From positions 310,001-374,000 of the forward strand of contig NZ_VXJV01000003.1 of the NCBI RefSeq assembly GCF_008692785.1: 64,000 nucleotides of DNA. Reading direction: 5' to 3'. Position 1 is the stretch's first letter. The number at the start of each line of letters is the position of its first letter. Origin of the DNA: Salmonella enterica subsp. diarizonae. GTDB lineage: Bacteria; Pseudomonadota; Gammaproteobacteria; Enterobacterales; Enterobacteriaceae. A model generated the notes under the pieces. It ran no database searches, was not told the origin of the DNA, and saw only the letters and a list, made by a program, of their open reading frames with translations. Shown piece after piece: positions 14,316-30,148 of this stretch. A program made the position numbers and the translations under genes.

Positions 14316-14398
14316 CGATGCCGGCGGCGTTTTGCTTGCCCGGCCTACGTTTATGTATTCTTGTAGGCCGGATCAGGCGTTCACCGCCAGCCGGCATT
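14316..14398. repeat. BIME between glgP and glpD
   Basis: Two inverted REP units (CCGATGCCGGCGGCG... and GTAGGCCGGATCAGGCG...CCGGCA) fill the gap between the convergent glgP and glpD stops, probably helping to protect or end both transcripts. Confidence 0.8.
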
Positions 14399-14402
14399 TT
14401 TC

Positions 14403-15911
14403 TCAGGACGCCAGTGACAGTTGGCGTTTGCCAATATACTCCGCCAGCCATTGGGTGATGCGCGACTGCTGCTCGGCGGTCAGCCACATGCCTTCTTTGG
14501 TACGACGCCAGATAGCGTCTTCAGTACGGCGCACCCATTCGTGATCCACCAGATACTTGAGTTCCGCTTCGTAAAACTCATGGCCGAAATCTTCGCCTAA
14601 ATCAAGCAGTGACGTGGCTTCGCCGAGAATCCACTCCGTATTGCTGCCGTAAGTGCGCGAATAGTGGCGAGCCAGCGATTCCGTCAGGAACGGATAACGA
14701 CGACGCAGCTTCGCCGCGTAATCTTCGCGGCTGCCGTCGATGTCGCCGCCAGGAAGTACGCACGTTTTGGTCCATGCCGGTCCGATGCCTGGATACCAGG
14801 GTGCCAGTTTTTCCATCGCATGTTCGGCCAACTTACGGTAGGTCGTGAGCTTACCGCCAAACACGGAAAGCAGCGGCGCTTTGCCATTTTCATCGTGGAT
14901 ATCCAGGGTGTAATCGCGAGTGATAGCCTGCGGCGAGTCGGACTCATCATCGCACAGCGGACGGACGCCGGAGTATGTCCAGACGATGTCATCGCGTCCC
15001 AGTTGTTTTTGGAAGTGCGCGTTATAGACCTTCAACAGGTAATTAATTTCGCTCTCTTCAATTTTTACCGCTTTCGGATCGCCTTTATATTCGACATCGG
15101 TTGTGCCAATGATCGAAAACTCCTCCATCCACGGGATGACAAAGACGATACGTTTATCTTCGTTTTGCAGAATATACGCCTGCTTCTGATTATGGATGCG
15201 CGGCACAACGATATGGCTGCCTTTGATCAGGCGGATGCCATACGGAGACGGTAGGTGCATCCCTTCGTCGAAGAACTGTTTGACCCACGGACCGGTGGCG
15301 TTAACCAGTCCGCGCGCCTGCCAGACATATTTTTTACCGGTGTCGATATCTTCCGCTTCGACAATCCACAGGCCATTTTCCCGGCGAGCGGCGGTTGCGC
15401 GAGTACGGGTAAGGACTTCGCCGCCTTTACGCACCACCATCTGTGCGTTGGCCAGCACCAGACGCGCATCGTCTACCCAGCAGTCGGAATATTCGAATCC
15501 GCGCACGATTTCAGGTTTGAGTACCGAATCTGCGCCAAACCGCACACCGGTGGAACCGGGTAAACTGGTACGTTTGCCGAGGTGATCGTACATAAACAGA
15601 CCGATACGGATCATCCATGCCGGACGTAAATGCGGGCGGTGCGGCAGACGAAAACGCATCGGGAAGGCGATATGCGGCGCCATTTTCAACAGCACCTCAC
15701 GTTCTGCCAGCGCTTCACTGACCAGACGGAATTCGTAGTGCTCCAGGTAGCGTAAGCCGCCGTGGATAAGTTTAGAACTGGCGGAAGAGGTCGCGCAGGC
15801 TAAATCTTGCGCTTCCAGCATGAGTACGGACAAACCGCGTCCGGCGGCATCAGCCGCGATGCCTGCACCGTTAATGCCCCCGCCTATCACGATCAGATCT
15901 ATGGTTTCCAT
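14403..15911 (-). CDS. glpD: Aerobic glycerol-3-phosphate dehydrogenase GlpD
   Basis: GlpD is a membrane-associated FAD enzyme that oxidises sn-glycerol 3-phosphate to dihydroxyacetone phosphate and passes electrons to quinone. The 502-residue protein begins METIDLIVIGGGINGAGIA, the FAD-binding GxGxxG fold. I chose the ATG at 15911 because the family starts METID; a start at 15926 adds five unmatched residues. A GlpR operator sits about 33 bp upstream. It is transcribed away from glpEGR. Confidence 0.98.
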   Translation of the reverse strand: METIDLIVIGGGINGAGIAADAAGRGLSVLMLEAQDLACATSSASSKLIHGGLRYLEHYEFRLVSEALAEREVLLKMAPHIAFPMRFRLPHRPHLRPAWMIRIGLFMYDHLGKRTSLPGSTGVRFGADSVLKPEIVRGFEYSDCWVDDARLVLANAQMVVRKGGEVLTRTRATAARRENGLWIVEAEDIDTGKKYVWQARGLVNATGPWVKQFFDEGMHLPSPYGIRLIKGSHIVVPRIHNQKQAYILQNEDKRIVFVIPWMEEFSIIGTTDVEYKGDPKAVKIEESEINYLLKVYNAHFQKQLGRDDIVWTYSGVRPLCDDESDSPQAITRDYTLDIHDENGKAPLLSVFGGKLTTYRKLAEHAMEKLAPWYPGIGPAWTKTCVLPGGDIDGSREDYAAKLRRRYPFLTESLARHYSRTYGSNTEWILGEATSLLDLGEDFGHEFYEAELKYLVDHEWVRRTEDAIWRRTKEGMWLTAEQQSRITQWLAEYIGKRQLSLAS

Positions 15912-15920
15912 GCTGTCCTC

Positions 15921-15963
15921 TTGCACTTTCGTTAAAGTTCAAAAATGTTCGTTATCGAACATA
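15921..15963 (-). promoter_or_regulatory. GlpR operators at glpD
   Basis: ATGTTCG-TTAT-CGAACAT (15945-15962) is a perfect 7+7 palindrome matching the GlpR operator. A weaker related copy (ACTTTCGTTAAAGTTC) lies at about 15925-15940, nearer the start. Tandem GlpR operators over the glpD promoter are known in E. coli. The repressor gene glpR lies at 17435. Confidence 0.8.
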
Positions 15964-16108
15964 ATAGCAAAGAAACGCGCTATTGGTAACATCGAAAAAA
16001 CATTTTAGAGTGATATGTATAACATTATGGCGTTAAGCTACTCCGTCAACGTACACTGGGCGATAAAATGCCTTAATTGGCTTCACCGGCAATATGAAAG
16101 AGCGATTC

Positions 16109-16435
16109 ATGGAACAATTTGAATGTATCACTGTAGAAGAGGCGTATCAGAAACTGCATCAGGGCGCGGCGGTGCTGGTCGATATTCGCGATCCGCAAAG
16201 TTATGTCATGGGTCATGCGCCGCAGGCGTTTCACTTGACCAACGATACGCTGGGCGCGTTTATGCGTGAGCATGATTTCGATACCGCCGTGATGGTGATG
16301 TGCTATCACGGCAACAGCAGTAAAGGCGCCGCGCAGTATCTGCTCCAGCAAGGCTATGATGCGGTTTACAGCATTGACGGCGGGTTTGAGGCCTGGCATC
16401 GCCATTTCCCTGCCGACATCGCAAATGGCGCTTAA
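16109..16435 (+). CDS. glpE: Thiosulfate sulfurtransferase GlpE (single-domain rhodanese)
   Basis: GlpE transfers sulfur from thiosulfate to cyanide or thiols. It is a 108-residue single rhodanese domain. The active-site cysteine is Cys65 in [13 protein letters not shown] chose the ATG at 16109 (MEQFECI), the usual start; MKERF at 16094 is an unmatched extension. It is first in glpEGR and divergent from glpD, with 197 bp between the two starts. Its physiological partner in glycerol metabolism is unclear. Confidence 0.95.
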   Translation: MEQFECITVEEAYQKLHQGAAVLVDIRDPQSYVMGHAPQAFHLTNDTLGAFMREHDFDTAVMVMCYHGNSSKGAAQYLLQQGYDAVYSIDGGFEAWHRHFPADIANGA

Positions 16436-16510
16436 TCCCACAAAGATGCAGCCTCCGACGAGAAGGGTATATATACTGTCTTCTTTTGTATGGACTAAGC
16501 GACAGCAACA

Positions 16511-17341
16511 ATGTTGATGATTACTTCCTTTGCGAATCCCCGCGTGGCGCAGGCATTTGTTGATTACATGGCCACCCAGGGCGTCATTCTTACTATTCAG
16601 CAACATAATCAAAGCGATATCTGGCTGGCGGATGAATCGCAGGCCGAACGCGTGCGGGCCGAGCTGGCGCGGTTTATAGAAAATCCCGGCGATCCGCGTT
16701 ATCTGGCGGCTAGCTGGCAGTCCGGGCAGACTAACAGCGGGCTGCACTACCGCCGTTTTCCCTTTCTCACCACGTTGCGTGAACGAGCCGGCCCCGTCAC
16801 CTGGATCGTGATGGTCGCCTGCGTGCTGGTCTATATCGCGATGAATATCGTCGGCGATCAGACGGTGATGGTGTGGCTGGCATGGCCGTTCGATCCGGCC
16901 TTAAAATTTGAATTCTGGCGCTACTTCACCCATATCTTTATGCACTTCTCACTGATGCATATTCTTTTTAACCTGCTGTGGTGGTGGTATCTCGGCGGGG
17001 CGGTAGAGAAGCGCCTGGGCAGCGGTAAATTAATCGTCATTACGGTGATAAGCGCGCTGCTAAGCGGCTATGTACAGCAGAAATTTAGCGGTCCGTGGTT
17101 TGGCGGACTGTCCGGCGTCGTCTATGCGCTGATGGGGTACGTGTGGCTGCGCGGAGAGCGCGATCCGCAAAGCGGAATTTACCTCCAGCGCGGCTTAATT
17201 ATTTTTGCATTATTGTGGATAGTCGCTGGCTGGCTTGACTGGTTTGGCATGTCTATGGCGAACGGCGCGCACATCGCCGGGCTTATCGTCGGTTTAGCGA
17301 TGGCCCTTGTTGATACGTTGAATGCGCGAAAACGAACGTGA
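16511..17341 (+). CDS. glpG: Rhomboid intramembrane serine protease GlpG
   Basis: GlpG cleaves transmembrane segments of membrane proteins inside the lipid bilayer. The 276-residue protein has a soluble N-terminal domain (about 1-60) and six transmembrane helices. The catalytic dyad is the serine of [13 protein letters not shown] (near Ser201) and the histidine of NGAHIAGL (near His254), with the oxyanion HILFN segment (near His150-Asn154) also present. It lies between glpE and glpR, reading the same way. Confidence 0.97.
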   Translation: MLMITSFANPRVAQAFVDYMATQGVILTIQQHNQSDIWLADESQAERVRAELARFIENPGDPRYLAASWQSGQTNSGLHYRRFPFLTTLRERAGPVTWIVMVACVLVYIAMNIVGDQTVMVWLAWPFDPALKFEFWRYFTHIFMHFSLMHILFNLLWWWYLGGAVEKRLGSGKLIVITVISALLSGYVQQKFSGPWFGGLSGVVYALMGYVWLRGERDPQSGIYLQRGLIIFALLWIVAGWLDWFGMSMANGAHIAGLIVGLAMALVDTLNARKRT

Positions 17342-17343
17342 GG

Positions 17344-17408
17344 CGTATCCGGCCTGTGGTCGAGATATTTTTCCAGGCCGGGTAGGGCGAATGCCGCTAT
17401 CCGGCATA
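17344..17408. repeat. REP pair between glpG and glpR
   Basis: CGTATCCGGCCTG and CAGGCCGGGTAGGGCG...CCGGCA are inverted REP-like units in the 93-bp glpG-glpR gap. They may reduce but need not stop read-through into glpR. Confidence 0.7.
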
Positions 17409-17434
17409 AGGTTGGTTACTTTCAGAGATTATTC

Positions 17435-18193
17435 ATGAAACAAACACAACGGCATGACGCGATCATTGAACTGGTAAAAAAACAGGGGTACGTCAGTACG
17501 GAAGAGCTGGTGGAGCATTTTTCTGTCAGCCCGCAAACCATCCGTCGGGATCTTAACGATCTGGCGGAACAGAATATGATTTTGCGCCACCACGGCGGCG
17601 CGGCGCTGCCCTCCAGCTCGGTGAACACGCCGTGGCACGATCGTAAAGCGACGCAAACGGAAGAAAAAGAGCGTATCGCTCGTAAAGTCGCGACCCAGAT
17701 CCCCAATGGTTCGACGCTGTTTATTGATATCGGCACGACGCCGGAGGCCGTAGCGCACGCCCTGTTAGGGCACAGTAATTTGCGGATCGTGACCAACAAT
17801 TTGAACGTAGCGAACACGCTAATGGCGAAAGAGGATTTTCGTATTATCCTGGCCGGCGGCGAACTCCGCAGCCGCGACGGCGGTATTATTGGCGAAGCGA
17901 CGCAGGACTTTATCGCCCAGTTCCGTCTGGATTTCGGCATTCTCGGTATTAGCGGTATTGATAGCGACGGCTCATTGCTGGAATTTGACTACCATGAGGT
18001 ACGCACCAAGCGCGCAATTATCGAAAATTCGCGCCATGTGATGCTGGTGGTGGATCACTCTAAATTTGGTCGTAATGCGATGGTAAACATGGGCAGCATT
18101 AGTATGGTCGATGCGGTCTACACCGATACCCTACCACCGCCGGGCGTGATGCAGGTGATTGCCGACCACCATATTCAATTAGAGCTGTGCTAA
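17435..18193 (+). CDS. glpR: Glycerol-3-phosphate regulon repressor GlpR (DeoR family)
   Basis: GlpR represses glp operons and is released by glycerol 3-phosphate. The 252-residue protein has a DeoR-type winged helix at about 5-55 (VSTEELVEHFSVSPQTIRRDL) and a C-terminal sugar-phosphate-sensing domain. The frame is uninterrupted, unlike MG1655 E. coli where glpR is frameshifted. The glpD operator at 15945 is a likely target. Its stop lies 25 bp from the convergent malT stop. Confidence 0.97.
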   Translation: MKQTQRHDAIIELVKKQGYVSTEELVEHFSVSPQTIRRDLNDLAEQNMILRHHGGAALPSSSVNTPWHDRKATQTEEKERIARKVATQIPNGSTLFIDIGTTPEAVAHALLGHSNLRIVTNNLNVANTLMAKEDFRIILAGGELRSRDGGIIGEATQDFIAQFRLDFGILGISGIDSDGSLLEFDYHEVRTKRAIIENSRHVMLVVDHSKFGRNAMVNMGSISMVDAVYTDTLPPPGVMQVIADHHIQLELC

Positions 18194-18218
18194 AGAGACT
18201 GTCTTATCAGGCATTAAT

Positions 18219-21011
<2,793 letters not shown>

Positions 21012-21043
21012 TTAATGCAAGCTAAGCAGACTTTTTATGTGTC

Positions 21044-21066
21044 TGAACTTGCACTCTGTCACAATT
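21044..21066 (-). promoter_or_regulatory. CRP-like site of malT
   Basis: On the minus strand TTGTGACAGAGTGCAAGTTC resembles the known CRP site of E. coli malT (TTGTGACACAGTGCAAATTC as I recall it). One half-site TGTGA is perfect and the other is weak. It sits about 120-140 bp ahead of the malT start. Confidence 0.65.
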
Positions 21067-21178
21067 CTAAATAACGGTATTAAAAAAGTATTTGGCGCAG
21101 TTGAAACGGGCGTCAGAACTGGGCTGAGGTCATATTGCTGCTGTTGTAAATAATGTCCTGGTCATGATGCGGATTTAA

Positions 21179-23911
<2,733 letters not shown>

Positions 23912-23920
23912 GGGAGCGCG

Positions 23921-25999
23921 ATGGAAAATAAACGTCTCGATAGTGCCGCGCTGGTGGCGGGGATCAGCCCCAGTTACATCAATGCTCATGGCAAACCGCA
24001 GTCTATTGGCGCTGAAACCAAGAGACGTTTGCTGGCGGCGATGCACGGTACGACCACCGGACCACAGGCGATCGTGCCGAATGTGAAGGTTTATACTGCG
24101 GGTAAAAAAATGGCGTTACCGGTACAGGGGCACGGTGAGTTTGCCTGGCTGCTGACCACTGAAGAGGGCGTGCATTACAAAGGGCGCGTGACGGGCGGTA
24201 AAAAACTTAACCTTCCGGCTACGTTGCCGGAGGGTTACCACACCCTGACGTTGACCCAGGATGAACAGCGAACGCACTGTCGTATTATTGTTGCCCCGCC
24301 GCGATGCTATGAACCGCAGGCGCTGCTGGAAGGGAAAAAACTGTGGGGGGCCTGCGTCCAGCTTTATACCCTTCGTTCAGAAAAAAACTGGGGTATTGGC
24401 GATTTCGGCGATTTGAAGTCGATGCTGGCCGACGTTGCGAAACGCGGCGGCGCGTTTATCGGCCTGAACCCGATCCACGCGCTTTATCCGGCGAATCCGG
24501 AGAGCGCCAGTCCCTACAGCCCCTCGTCCCGTCGCTGGCTGAACGTGATATATATTGATGTTAACGCTGTCGAAGATTTCCGCCTGAGCGAAGAGGCGCA
24601 GGCGTGGTGGCAAATGCCCGCCACACAGCAAAGACTGCGACAGGCGCGAGATGCGCAATGGGTGGATTACGTTACCGTTACCGCGCTGAAAATCACGGCG
24701 CTGCGGATAGCGTGGACGAGGTTTGCCGCTCGCGACGATGCGCAAATGGCGGAGTTTCGTCACTTTATCGCCCGCGAAGGCGAGAGCCTTTACTGGCAGG
24801 CGGCATTCGACGCGCTGCATGCGTATCAGGTGAAAGAGGATGAGCAGCGCTGGGGCTGGCCAGCCTGGCCGGAGGCGTACCAGTCGGTAGAGTCTCCCGC
24901 TGTGAAAAAATTCTGTGAAGCGCACCGCGAAGAGGTGGAGTTTTACCTCTGGCTTCAGTGGCTGGCCTGGCGCCAATTCGCCGCCTGCTGGGATACCTGT
25001 CAGAGTTTTAAGTTGCCGATTGGTCTGTACCGCGATCTGGCGGTTGGCGTGGCGGAAGGCGGCGCGGAAACCTGGTGCGACCGGGAGCTGTATTGCCTGA
25101 AAGCATCCGTCGGTGCGCCGCCGGATATCCTCGGCCCGCTCGGTCAGAACTGGGGGCTGCCGCCAATGGACCCGCATATCATTGTCGCCCGGGCGTATGA
25201 ACCCTTTATCGACCTGCTGCGCGCCAATATGCAAAACTGCGGCGCGTTGCGCATTGACCATGTTATGTCGTTGCTGCGTCTGTGGTGGATACCGTATGGC
25301 GAAACAGCGGATCGCGGGGCATATGTTCAGTATCCGGTTGACGATCTGTTGGCTATTCTGGCGCTGGAGAGCCAACGTCATCGCTGTATGGTGATAGGCG
25401 AAGATCTGGGGACGGTGCCAGTTGAGATTGTCGGCAAGCTGCGCGATAGCGGGGTCTATTCTTATAAAGTGCTGTGGTTTGAAAATGACCTTGAGAAAAA
25501 CTTCCGCGCGCCAGGCGCGTATCCGCAACAATCGATGGCTGTCGCCTCGACGCACGATCTCCCCACGCTGCGCGGCTATTGGGAATGCGGTGACCTGACG
25601 TTGGGTAAAGCTCTGGGGCTTTATCCGGATGAAGTGATTCTGCGCGGGCTGTATGAGGATCGCGAGCGGGCGAAACAGGGGCTATTGGACGCGCTGCATA
25701 AATATGGCTGTCTGCCAAAACGCGCCGGGCATAAGGCATCGTTAATGTCGATGACGCCGATACTAAATCGCGGACTTCAGCGCTATATCGCCGATAGTAA
25801 CAGCGGTCTGTTGGGGCTTCAGCCGGAGGACTGGCTGGATATGGCCGATCCGGTTAACGTGCCGGGCACCAGCTATCAGTATAAAAACTGGCGGCGAAAA
25901 TTGTCCGCGTCTCTTGAGGCCATGTTTGCCGATGAGGGAGTGAACAAGCTGATTAAGGATTTGGACAGACGCCGAAAAGCGGCCGTGAAGAAGGCGTAA
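23921..25999 (+). CDS. malQ: 4-alpha-glucanotransferase MalQ (amylomaltase)
   Basis: MalQ transfers glucanosyl units between malto-oligosaccharides, releasing glucose and building longer dextrins for MalP. The 692-residue protein is a GH77 enzyme with conserved segments LRIDHVMSL (catalytic Asp) and VIGEDLGTVP (catalytic Glu), plus ASTHDLPT. The start lies nine bases after the malP stop with AGGGAG as SD, so malPQ is one operon. A BIME follows and separates it from the convergent gntT. Confidence 0.97.
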   Translation: MENKRLDSAALVAGISPSYINAHGKPQSIGAETKRRLLAAMHGTTTGPQAIVPNVKVYTAGKKMALPVQGHGEFAWLLTTEEGVHYKGRVTGGKKLNLPATLPEGYHTLTLTQDEQRTHCRIIVAPPRCYEPQALLEGKKLWGACVQLYTLRSEKNWGIGDFGDLKSMLADVAKRGGAFIGLNPIHALYPANPESASPYSPSSRRWLNVIYIDVNAVEDFRLSEEAQAWWQMPATQQRLRQARDAQWVDYVTVTALKITALRIAWTRFAARDDAQMAEFRHFIAREGESLYWQAAFDALHAYQVKEDEQRWGWPAWPEAYQSVESPAVKKFCEAHREEVEFYLWLQWLAWRQFAACWDTCQSFKLPIGLYRDLAVGVAEGGAETWCDRELYCLKASVGAPPDILGPLGQNWGLPPMDPHIIVARAYEPFIDLLRANMQNCGALRIDHVMSLLRLWWIPYGETADRGAYVQYPVDDLLAILALESQRHRCMVIGEDLGTVPVEIVGKLRDSGVYSYKVLWFENDLEKNFRAPGAYPQQSMAVASTHDLPTLRGYWECGDLTLGKALGLYPDEVILRGLYEDRERAKQGLLDALHKYGCLPKRAGHKASLMSMTPILNRGLQRYIADSNSGLLGLQPEDWLDMADPVNVPGTSYQYKNWRRKLSASLEAMFADEGVNKLIKDLDRRRKAAVKKA

Positions 26000-26007
26000 C
26001 GTTATTT

Positions 26008-26087
26008 TGCCGGATGGCGGCGCGCAATGTGTCTTACCTGGCCTACGAGGATTTTTGTAGGCCGGGTAAGCGAAGCGCCACCCGGCA
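26008..26087. repeat. BIME between malQ and gntT
   Basis: Inverted REP units TGCCGGATGGCGGCGCG... and GTAGGCCGGGTAAGCG...CCCGGCA fill the 96-bp gap between the convergent malQ and gntT stops. Confidence 0.8.
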
Positions 26088-26095
26088 ATATTTTA

Positions 26096-27412
26096 TCAGA
26101 CCACCATACCCAGTAGCAGACAGCCAATCAGGCCGCAGACGGAGATGATCGTTTCCAGCATCGACCAGGATTTAATGGTCTCGCCGATAGTCAAATTGAA
26201 ATACTCTTTGAACAGCCAGAAGCCTGGATCGTTAACGTGAGAGAAAATCACGCTCCCGGAACCGACCGCGATAACCATCAGTTCAGGGCTAACGCCGGTA
26301 GTGGCGATCAGCGGTGCCACAATGCCACCTGCGGTAATCGCCGCGACAGTCGCGGAGCCCAGCGCGATACGCAGAACCGCCGCGATAGACCACGCCATAA
26401 ACAGCGGAGAGACATTGGTTTCATGCATCATTGAAGCGATGTATTTATCCACGCCGCTATCGACCAGCACCTGCTTGAACGCGCCGCCGCCGCCAATGAT
26501 CAGCAGCATCATGGCGATAATTTTGATGGAAGAGACCAGCGTATCGTTAATCTGAACCATCGAACGCCCGCGGTTCAGGCCAAAGGTGAACATCGCAATC
26601 AGTACGGCAATCAACGTAGCCATGACCGGGTCGCCCAGGAACTCGGCAACGGGCAGGAAAGCGTGGCCTTTTGGCAGAATCATCTCGGCAATCGCACGCA
26701 TCGCCATCAGAATAACCGGAACCAGCGACGTCCAGACGCTGACGCCAAAGCCCGGCATCTCTTCTTCCGTAAAGGTTTTCGCGCTGTACAAGCCTTCCGG
26801 GATCGGCTTATCAATGCCTTTCAGAAAACGGGCGTAAACCGGGCCGGCAAGGATCACGGTCGGGATCGCCAGAATCGTACCAAACAGCAGCGTTTTACCC
26901 ATATCAGCATGGAAAATCGTGGCAATCGCGGTTGGGCCCGGGTGCGGCGGCAGGAAGCCGTGTGTGACGGAGAGCGCCGCGGCCATCGGCACGCCGACGT
27001 ACAGTAACGGAATATTCGCCGCCGCGGCAATGGTGAATACCAGCGGTAGCATCAGGACGAAGCCCACTTCATAGAACAGAGCGAAGCCGACGGTAAAGCC
27101 GGTTAACACCACGGCCCACTGGATATGCTTTTTACCAAATTTCGCGATCAGGGTAGTGGCGATACGTTGAGCACCGCCGCAGTCGGCAAGCATTTTGCCC
27201 AGCATGGCGCCAAATCCCATAATCAGGGCCAGGCTGCCAAGTGTACCGCCGACACCGGCTTTGATGGAGCCGATGACTTTATCCAGCGGCATTCCCTGCA
27301 TCAACCCGACAGCGAGCGCTACCAGGACAAGGGCGATAAATCCGTTCATTTTGAAGCGGATCATCAGAAGAAGTAACAAGATAACACCGATAGCAACGAT
27401 GACTAATGGCAT
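26096..27412 (-). CDS. gntT: High-affinity gluconate transporter GntT
   Basis: GntT is an inner-membrane gluconate:H+ symporter of the GntP family, with high affinity. The 438-residue protein is strongly hydrophobic with about a dozen membrane segments and is nearly identical in motifs to E. coli GntT. It is paralogous to GntU (1805-3145). Two GntR-type operators lie upstream (27434-27445 and 27573-27588), as does a CRP-like site near 27630, so it shares control with gntKU even though the two loci are 24 kb apart. Confidence 0.97.
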   Translation of the reverse strand: MPLVIVAIGVILLLLLMIRFKMNGFIALVLVALAVGLMQGMPLDKVIGSIKAGVGGTLGSLALIMGFGAMLGKMLADCGGAQRIATTLIAKFGKKHIQWAVVLTGFTVGFALFYEVGFVLMLPLVFTIAAAANIPLLYVGVPMAAALSVTHGFLPPHPGPTAIATIFHADMGKTLLFGTILAIPTVILAGPVYARFLKGIDKPIPEGLYSAKTFTEEEMPGFGVSVWTSLVPVILMAMRAIAEMILPKGHAFLPVAEFLGDPVMATLIAVLIAMFTFGLNRGRSMVQINDTLVSSIKIIAMMLLIIGGGGAFKQVLVDSGVDKYIASMMHETNVSPLFMAWSIAAVLRIALGSATVAAITAGGIVAPLIATTGVSPELMVIAVGSGSVIFSHVNDPGFWLFKEYFNLTIGETIKSWSMLETIISVCGLIGCLLLGMVV

Positions 27413-27433
27413 GATTTACCTGGCCTTTACTTT

Positions 27434-27445
27434 GTTATGGGTAAC
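27434..27445 (-). promoter_or_regulatory. GntR operator close to gntT
   Basis: GTTATGGGTAAC has the GntR operator core (GTTA-N4-TAAC) and sits 22-33 bp ahead of the gntT start codon. It matches the pattern at gntK. Confidence 0.7.
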
Positions 27446-27572
27446 GTCATTGTTTCGACGACAAATTCCTGTTATCCCCGACGGGAACAGAGCCGCAATA
27501 GCACCAATACTGATTAACGTTGAAACGAATGAGCGTAGTCAGATGTTATATGGATGTTAGGTGCCCATAAGA

Positions 27573-27588
27573 ATGATACGGGTAACAT
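27573..27588 (-). promoter_or_regulatory. Distal GntR operator of gntT
   Basis: ATGATACGGGTAACAT is a second GntR-like operator about 160 bp ahead of gntT. A pair of operators at this distance would allow repression by DNA looping, as reported for E. coli gntT; that is inferred here. Confidence 0.65.
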
Positions 27589-27627
27589 AGGGGTGTTGAA
27601 AATGGCTCTGGCAGGCAAAATTTAAAT

Positions 27628-27647
27628 TATGAGACACAGGTCATGTT
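27628..27647 (-). promoter_or_regulatory. Putative CRP site of gntT
   Basis: TGAGA-N6-TCATG is a weak match to the CRP pattern upstream of the distal GntR operator. It is a tentative call. Confidence 0.35.
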
Positions 27648-27691
27648 ATCGGGGGAGAAGAAAGACCATCGACCTGAGGTGTGGCTGATAG

Positions 27692-27774
27692 CGCCGGATG
27701 GCGGCGTAAACGCCTTATCCGGCCTACGGTGGCGCAGACGGCAGGCCCGATAGGCGCAAGCGCCATCGGGCATG
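27692..27774. repeat. BIME after nfuA
   Basis: Two inverted REP units, GCCGGATGGCGG...TTATCCGGCCTACGG and GCAGGCCCGATAGGCG...CGCCATCGGGC, lie between the nfuA stop and the gntT upstream region. Confidence 0.8.
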
Positions 27775-27789
27775 GATGCGGGTAAAATA

Positions 27790-28365
27790 TTAGTAGTATG
27801 AGTGCTCGCCGCGCTGGTGTTCGGTCAAATCGCGAACCCCTTTCAGTTCCGGAAATTCATTCAGCAACTGTTTCTCGATCCCTTCTTTCAGCGTGACGTC
27901 AACCATAGAGCAACCGTTGCAACCGCCGCCAAACTGCAGAATAGCATAGCCTTCATCGGTAATTTCCATCAGCGAGACGCGACCGCCGTGGCCCGCCAAC
28001 TGAGGGTTAATCTGCGATTGCAGAGCATACTCCACGCGCTCCATCAGCGGCGCGTCATCGGCCACTTTGCGCATCTTCGCGTTTGGTGCTTTCAATGTGA
28101 GTTGAGAACCTAGCTGGTCGGTCACGAAATCAATTTCCGCATCTTCCAGATAGGGGGCGCTCAGCTCGTCGACATAAGCGGTCAGCAAATCGAATTTGAG
28201 CGCGGTGTCAGTGGCTTCCACGGCGTCGGGCGGACAATAAGAAACGCCGCACTCCGCGTTAGGGGTGCCGGGATTAATGACAAATACGCGGATTTGCGTC
28301 CCTTCCTCCTGATTTGCCAGCAGTTTGGCAAAGTGCGCTTGTGCAGCATCGGAAATACGGATCAT
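27790..28365 (-). CDS. nfuA: Fe-S biogenesis protein NfuA
   Basis: NfuA carries Fe-S clusters to target enzymes, especially under oxidative stress and iron limitation. The 191-residue protein has an N-terminal degenerate A-type carrier domain and a C-terminal Nfu domain. The cluster-ligand motif GGGCNGCSM supplies Cys149 and Cys152. It reads in the same direction as gntX, which lies 58 bp upstream of it. Confidence 0.97.
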   Translation of the reverse strand: MIRISDAAQAHFAKLLANQEEGTQIRVFVINPGTPNAECGVSYCPPDAVEATDTALKFDLLTAYVDELSAPYLEDAEIDFVTDQLGSQLTLKAPNAKMRKVADDAPLMERVEYALQSQINPQLAGHGGRVSLMEITDEGYAILQFGGGCNGCSMVDVTLKEGIEKQLLNEFPELKGVRDLTEHQRGEHSYY

Positions 28366-28423
28366 AGTAATGGCCTAATAGTTGACTATTTTAGTTGGTT
28401 ATAATACGCCCATCATCGAGGCT

Positions 28424-29108
<685 letters not shown>

Positions 29109-29144
29109 GATGCATCCTTGTTAGGCAAAAGAGAACAGTAACTG

Positions 29145-29915
29145 ATGAATGACATCTGGTGGCAGACCTACGGCGAGGGAAATTGTCATCTTGTGCTGCT
29201 GCACGGATGGGGATTGAATGCGGAGGTATGGCATTGCATTCGCGAGGAACTCGGCTCGCATTTTACGCTGCATCTGGTCGATTTGCCGGGCTATGGTCGT
29301 AGCACGGGGTTTGGCGCCATGACGCTTGAAGAGATGACGGCGCAGGTAGCGAAAAACGCGCCGGACCAGGCTATCTGGCTTGGCTGGAGTCTGGGTGGGC
29401 TGGTGGCGAGTCAGATGGCGCTCACACACCCTCAACGCGTTCAGGCGTTGGTGACTGTCGCCTCTTCGCCATGCTTTAGCGCGCGTGAGGGGTGGCCGGG
29501 AATAAAACCGGAAATCCTCGGCGGATTTCAGCAGCAGCTTAGCGACGATTTTCAGCGCACGGTGGAGCGTTTTCTGGCGCTGCAAACGTTAGGGACGGAG
29601 ACGGCGCGTCAGGATGCCCGCACCTTAAAAAGCGTAGTGCTGGCGCAGCCTATGCCGGATGTAGACGTGCTCAATGGCGGACTGGAAATCTTAAAAACGG
29701 TCGATCTACGAGAAGCGCTTAAAAATGTGAACATGCCGTTTTTGCGTTTGTATGGTTATCTGGACGGTCTGGTGCCGCGTAAAATCGCGCCTTTGCTCGA
29801 TACGTTATGGCCGCACAGTACATCGCAGATAATGGCGAAGGCGGCCCATGCGCCGTTTATCTCGCATCCGGCGGCGTTTTGCCAGGCGCTGATGACGCTA
29901 AAATCATCGCTGTAA
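29145..29915 (+). CDS. bioH: Pimeloyl-ACP methyl ester esterase BioH
   Basis: BioH removes the methyl group from pimeloyl-ACP methyl ester, ending the fatty-acid-synthesis-like phase of biotin precursor formation. The 256-residue alpha/beta hydrolase has its nucleophile in GWSLGG (Ser82), with the Asp in GYLDGLVP (near 207) and the His in AAHAPFIS (near 235). It is alone on its strand, divergent from gntX and convergent with rpnA. Confidence 0.97.
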   Translation: MNDIWWQTYGEGNCHLVLLHGWGLNAEVWHCIREELGSHFTLHLVDLPGYGRSTGFGAMTLEEMTAQVAKNAPDQAIWLGWSLGGLVASQMALTHPQRVQALVTVASSPCFSAREGWPGIKPEILGGFQQQLSDDFQRTVERFLALQTLGTETARQDARTLKSVVLAQPMPDVDVLNGGLEILKTVDLREALKNVNMPFLRLYGYLDGLVPRKIAPLLDTLWPHSTSQIMAKAAHAPFISHPAAFCQALMTLKSSL

Positions 29916-29950
29916 CCAGGGCGTTACCGGGTCCAGGCCATTCTGCAAGA

Positions 29951-30148
29951 TTAATGGCTTTCAGACGCCAGATCGGCAGGTGCCAGCCCGGTAACCCTAA
30001 GCACGGTATCGCGATCGAAACCATCGGTTAGCATGGAGCGGGCAATGCGCAATGCGGCGAGCCGTTGGCCTTCCTGTTTGCCTTGTTGTAGCCCTTTCTG
30101 TAACCCGTGACGATGCCCTTCCTGACGTAATCTTTCTGCGATAGTCAT
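29951..30148 (-). CDS. Candidate intragenic small Rpn product (RpnAS-like, 65 aa)
   Basis: Inside rpnA, in the same frame, an ATG at 30148 is preceded by a perfect AAGGAG (30155-30160) with a six-base spacer. That is a stronger start signal than most true genes in this window have. The product would be the last 65 residues, starting [15 protein letters not shown], and lacks the nuclease residues. Recent work on E. coli describes short C-terminal Rpn products made from internal starts that block the full nuclease. The SD and ATG are seen; the antitoxin-like role here is inferred. Confidence 0.6.
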   Translation of the reverse strand: MTIAERLRQEGHRHGLQKGLQQGKQEGQRLAALRIARSMLTDGFDRDTVLRVTGLAPADLASESH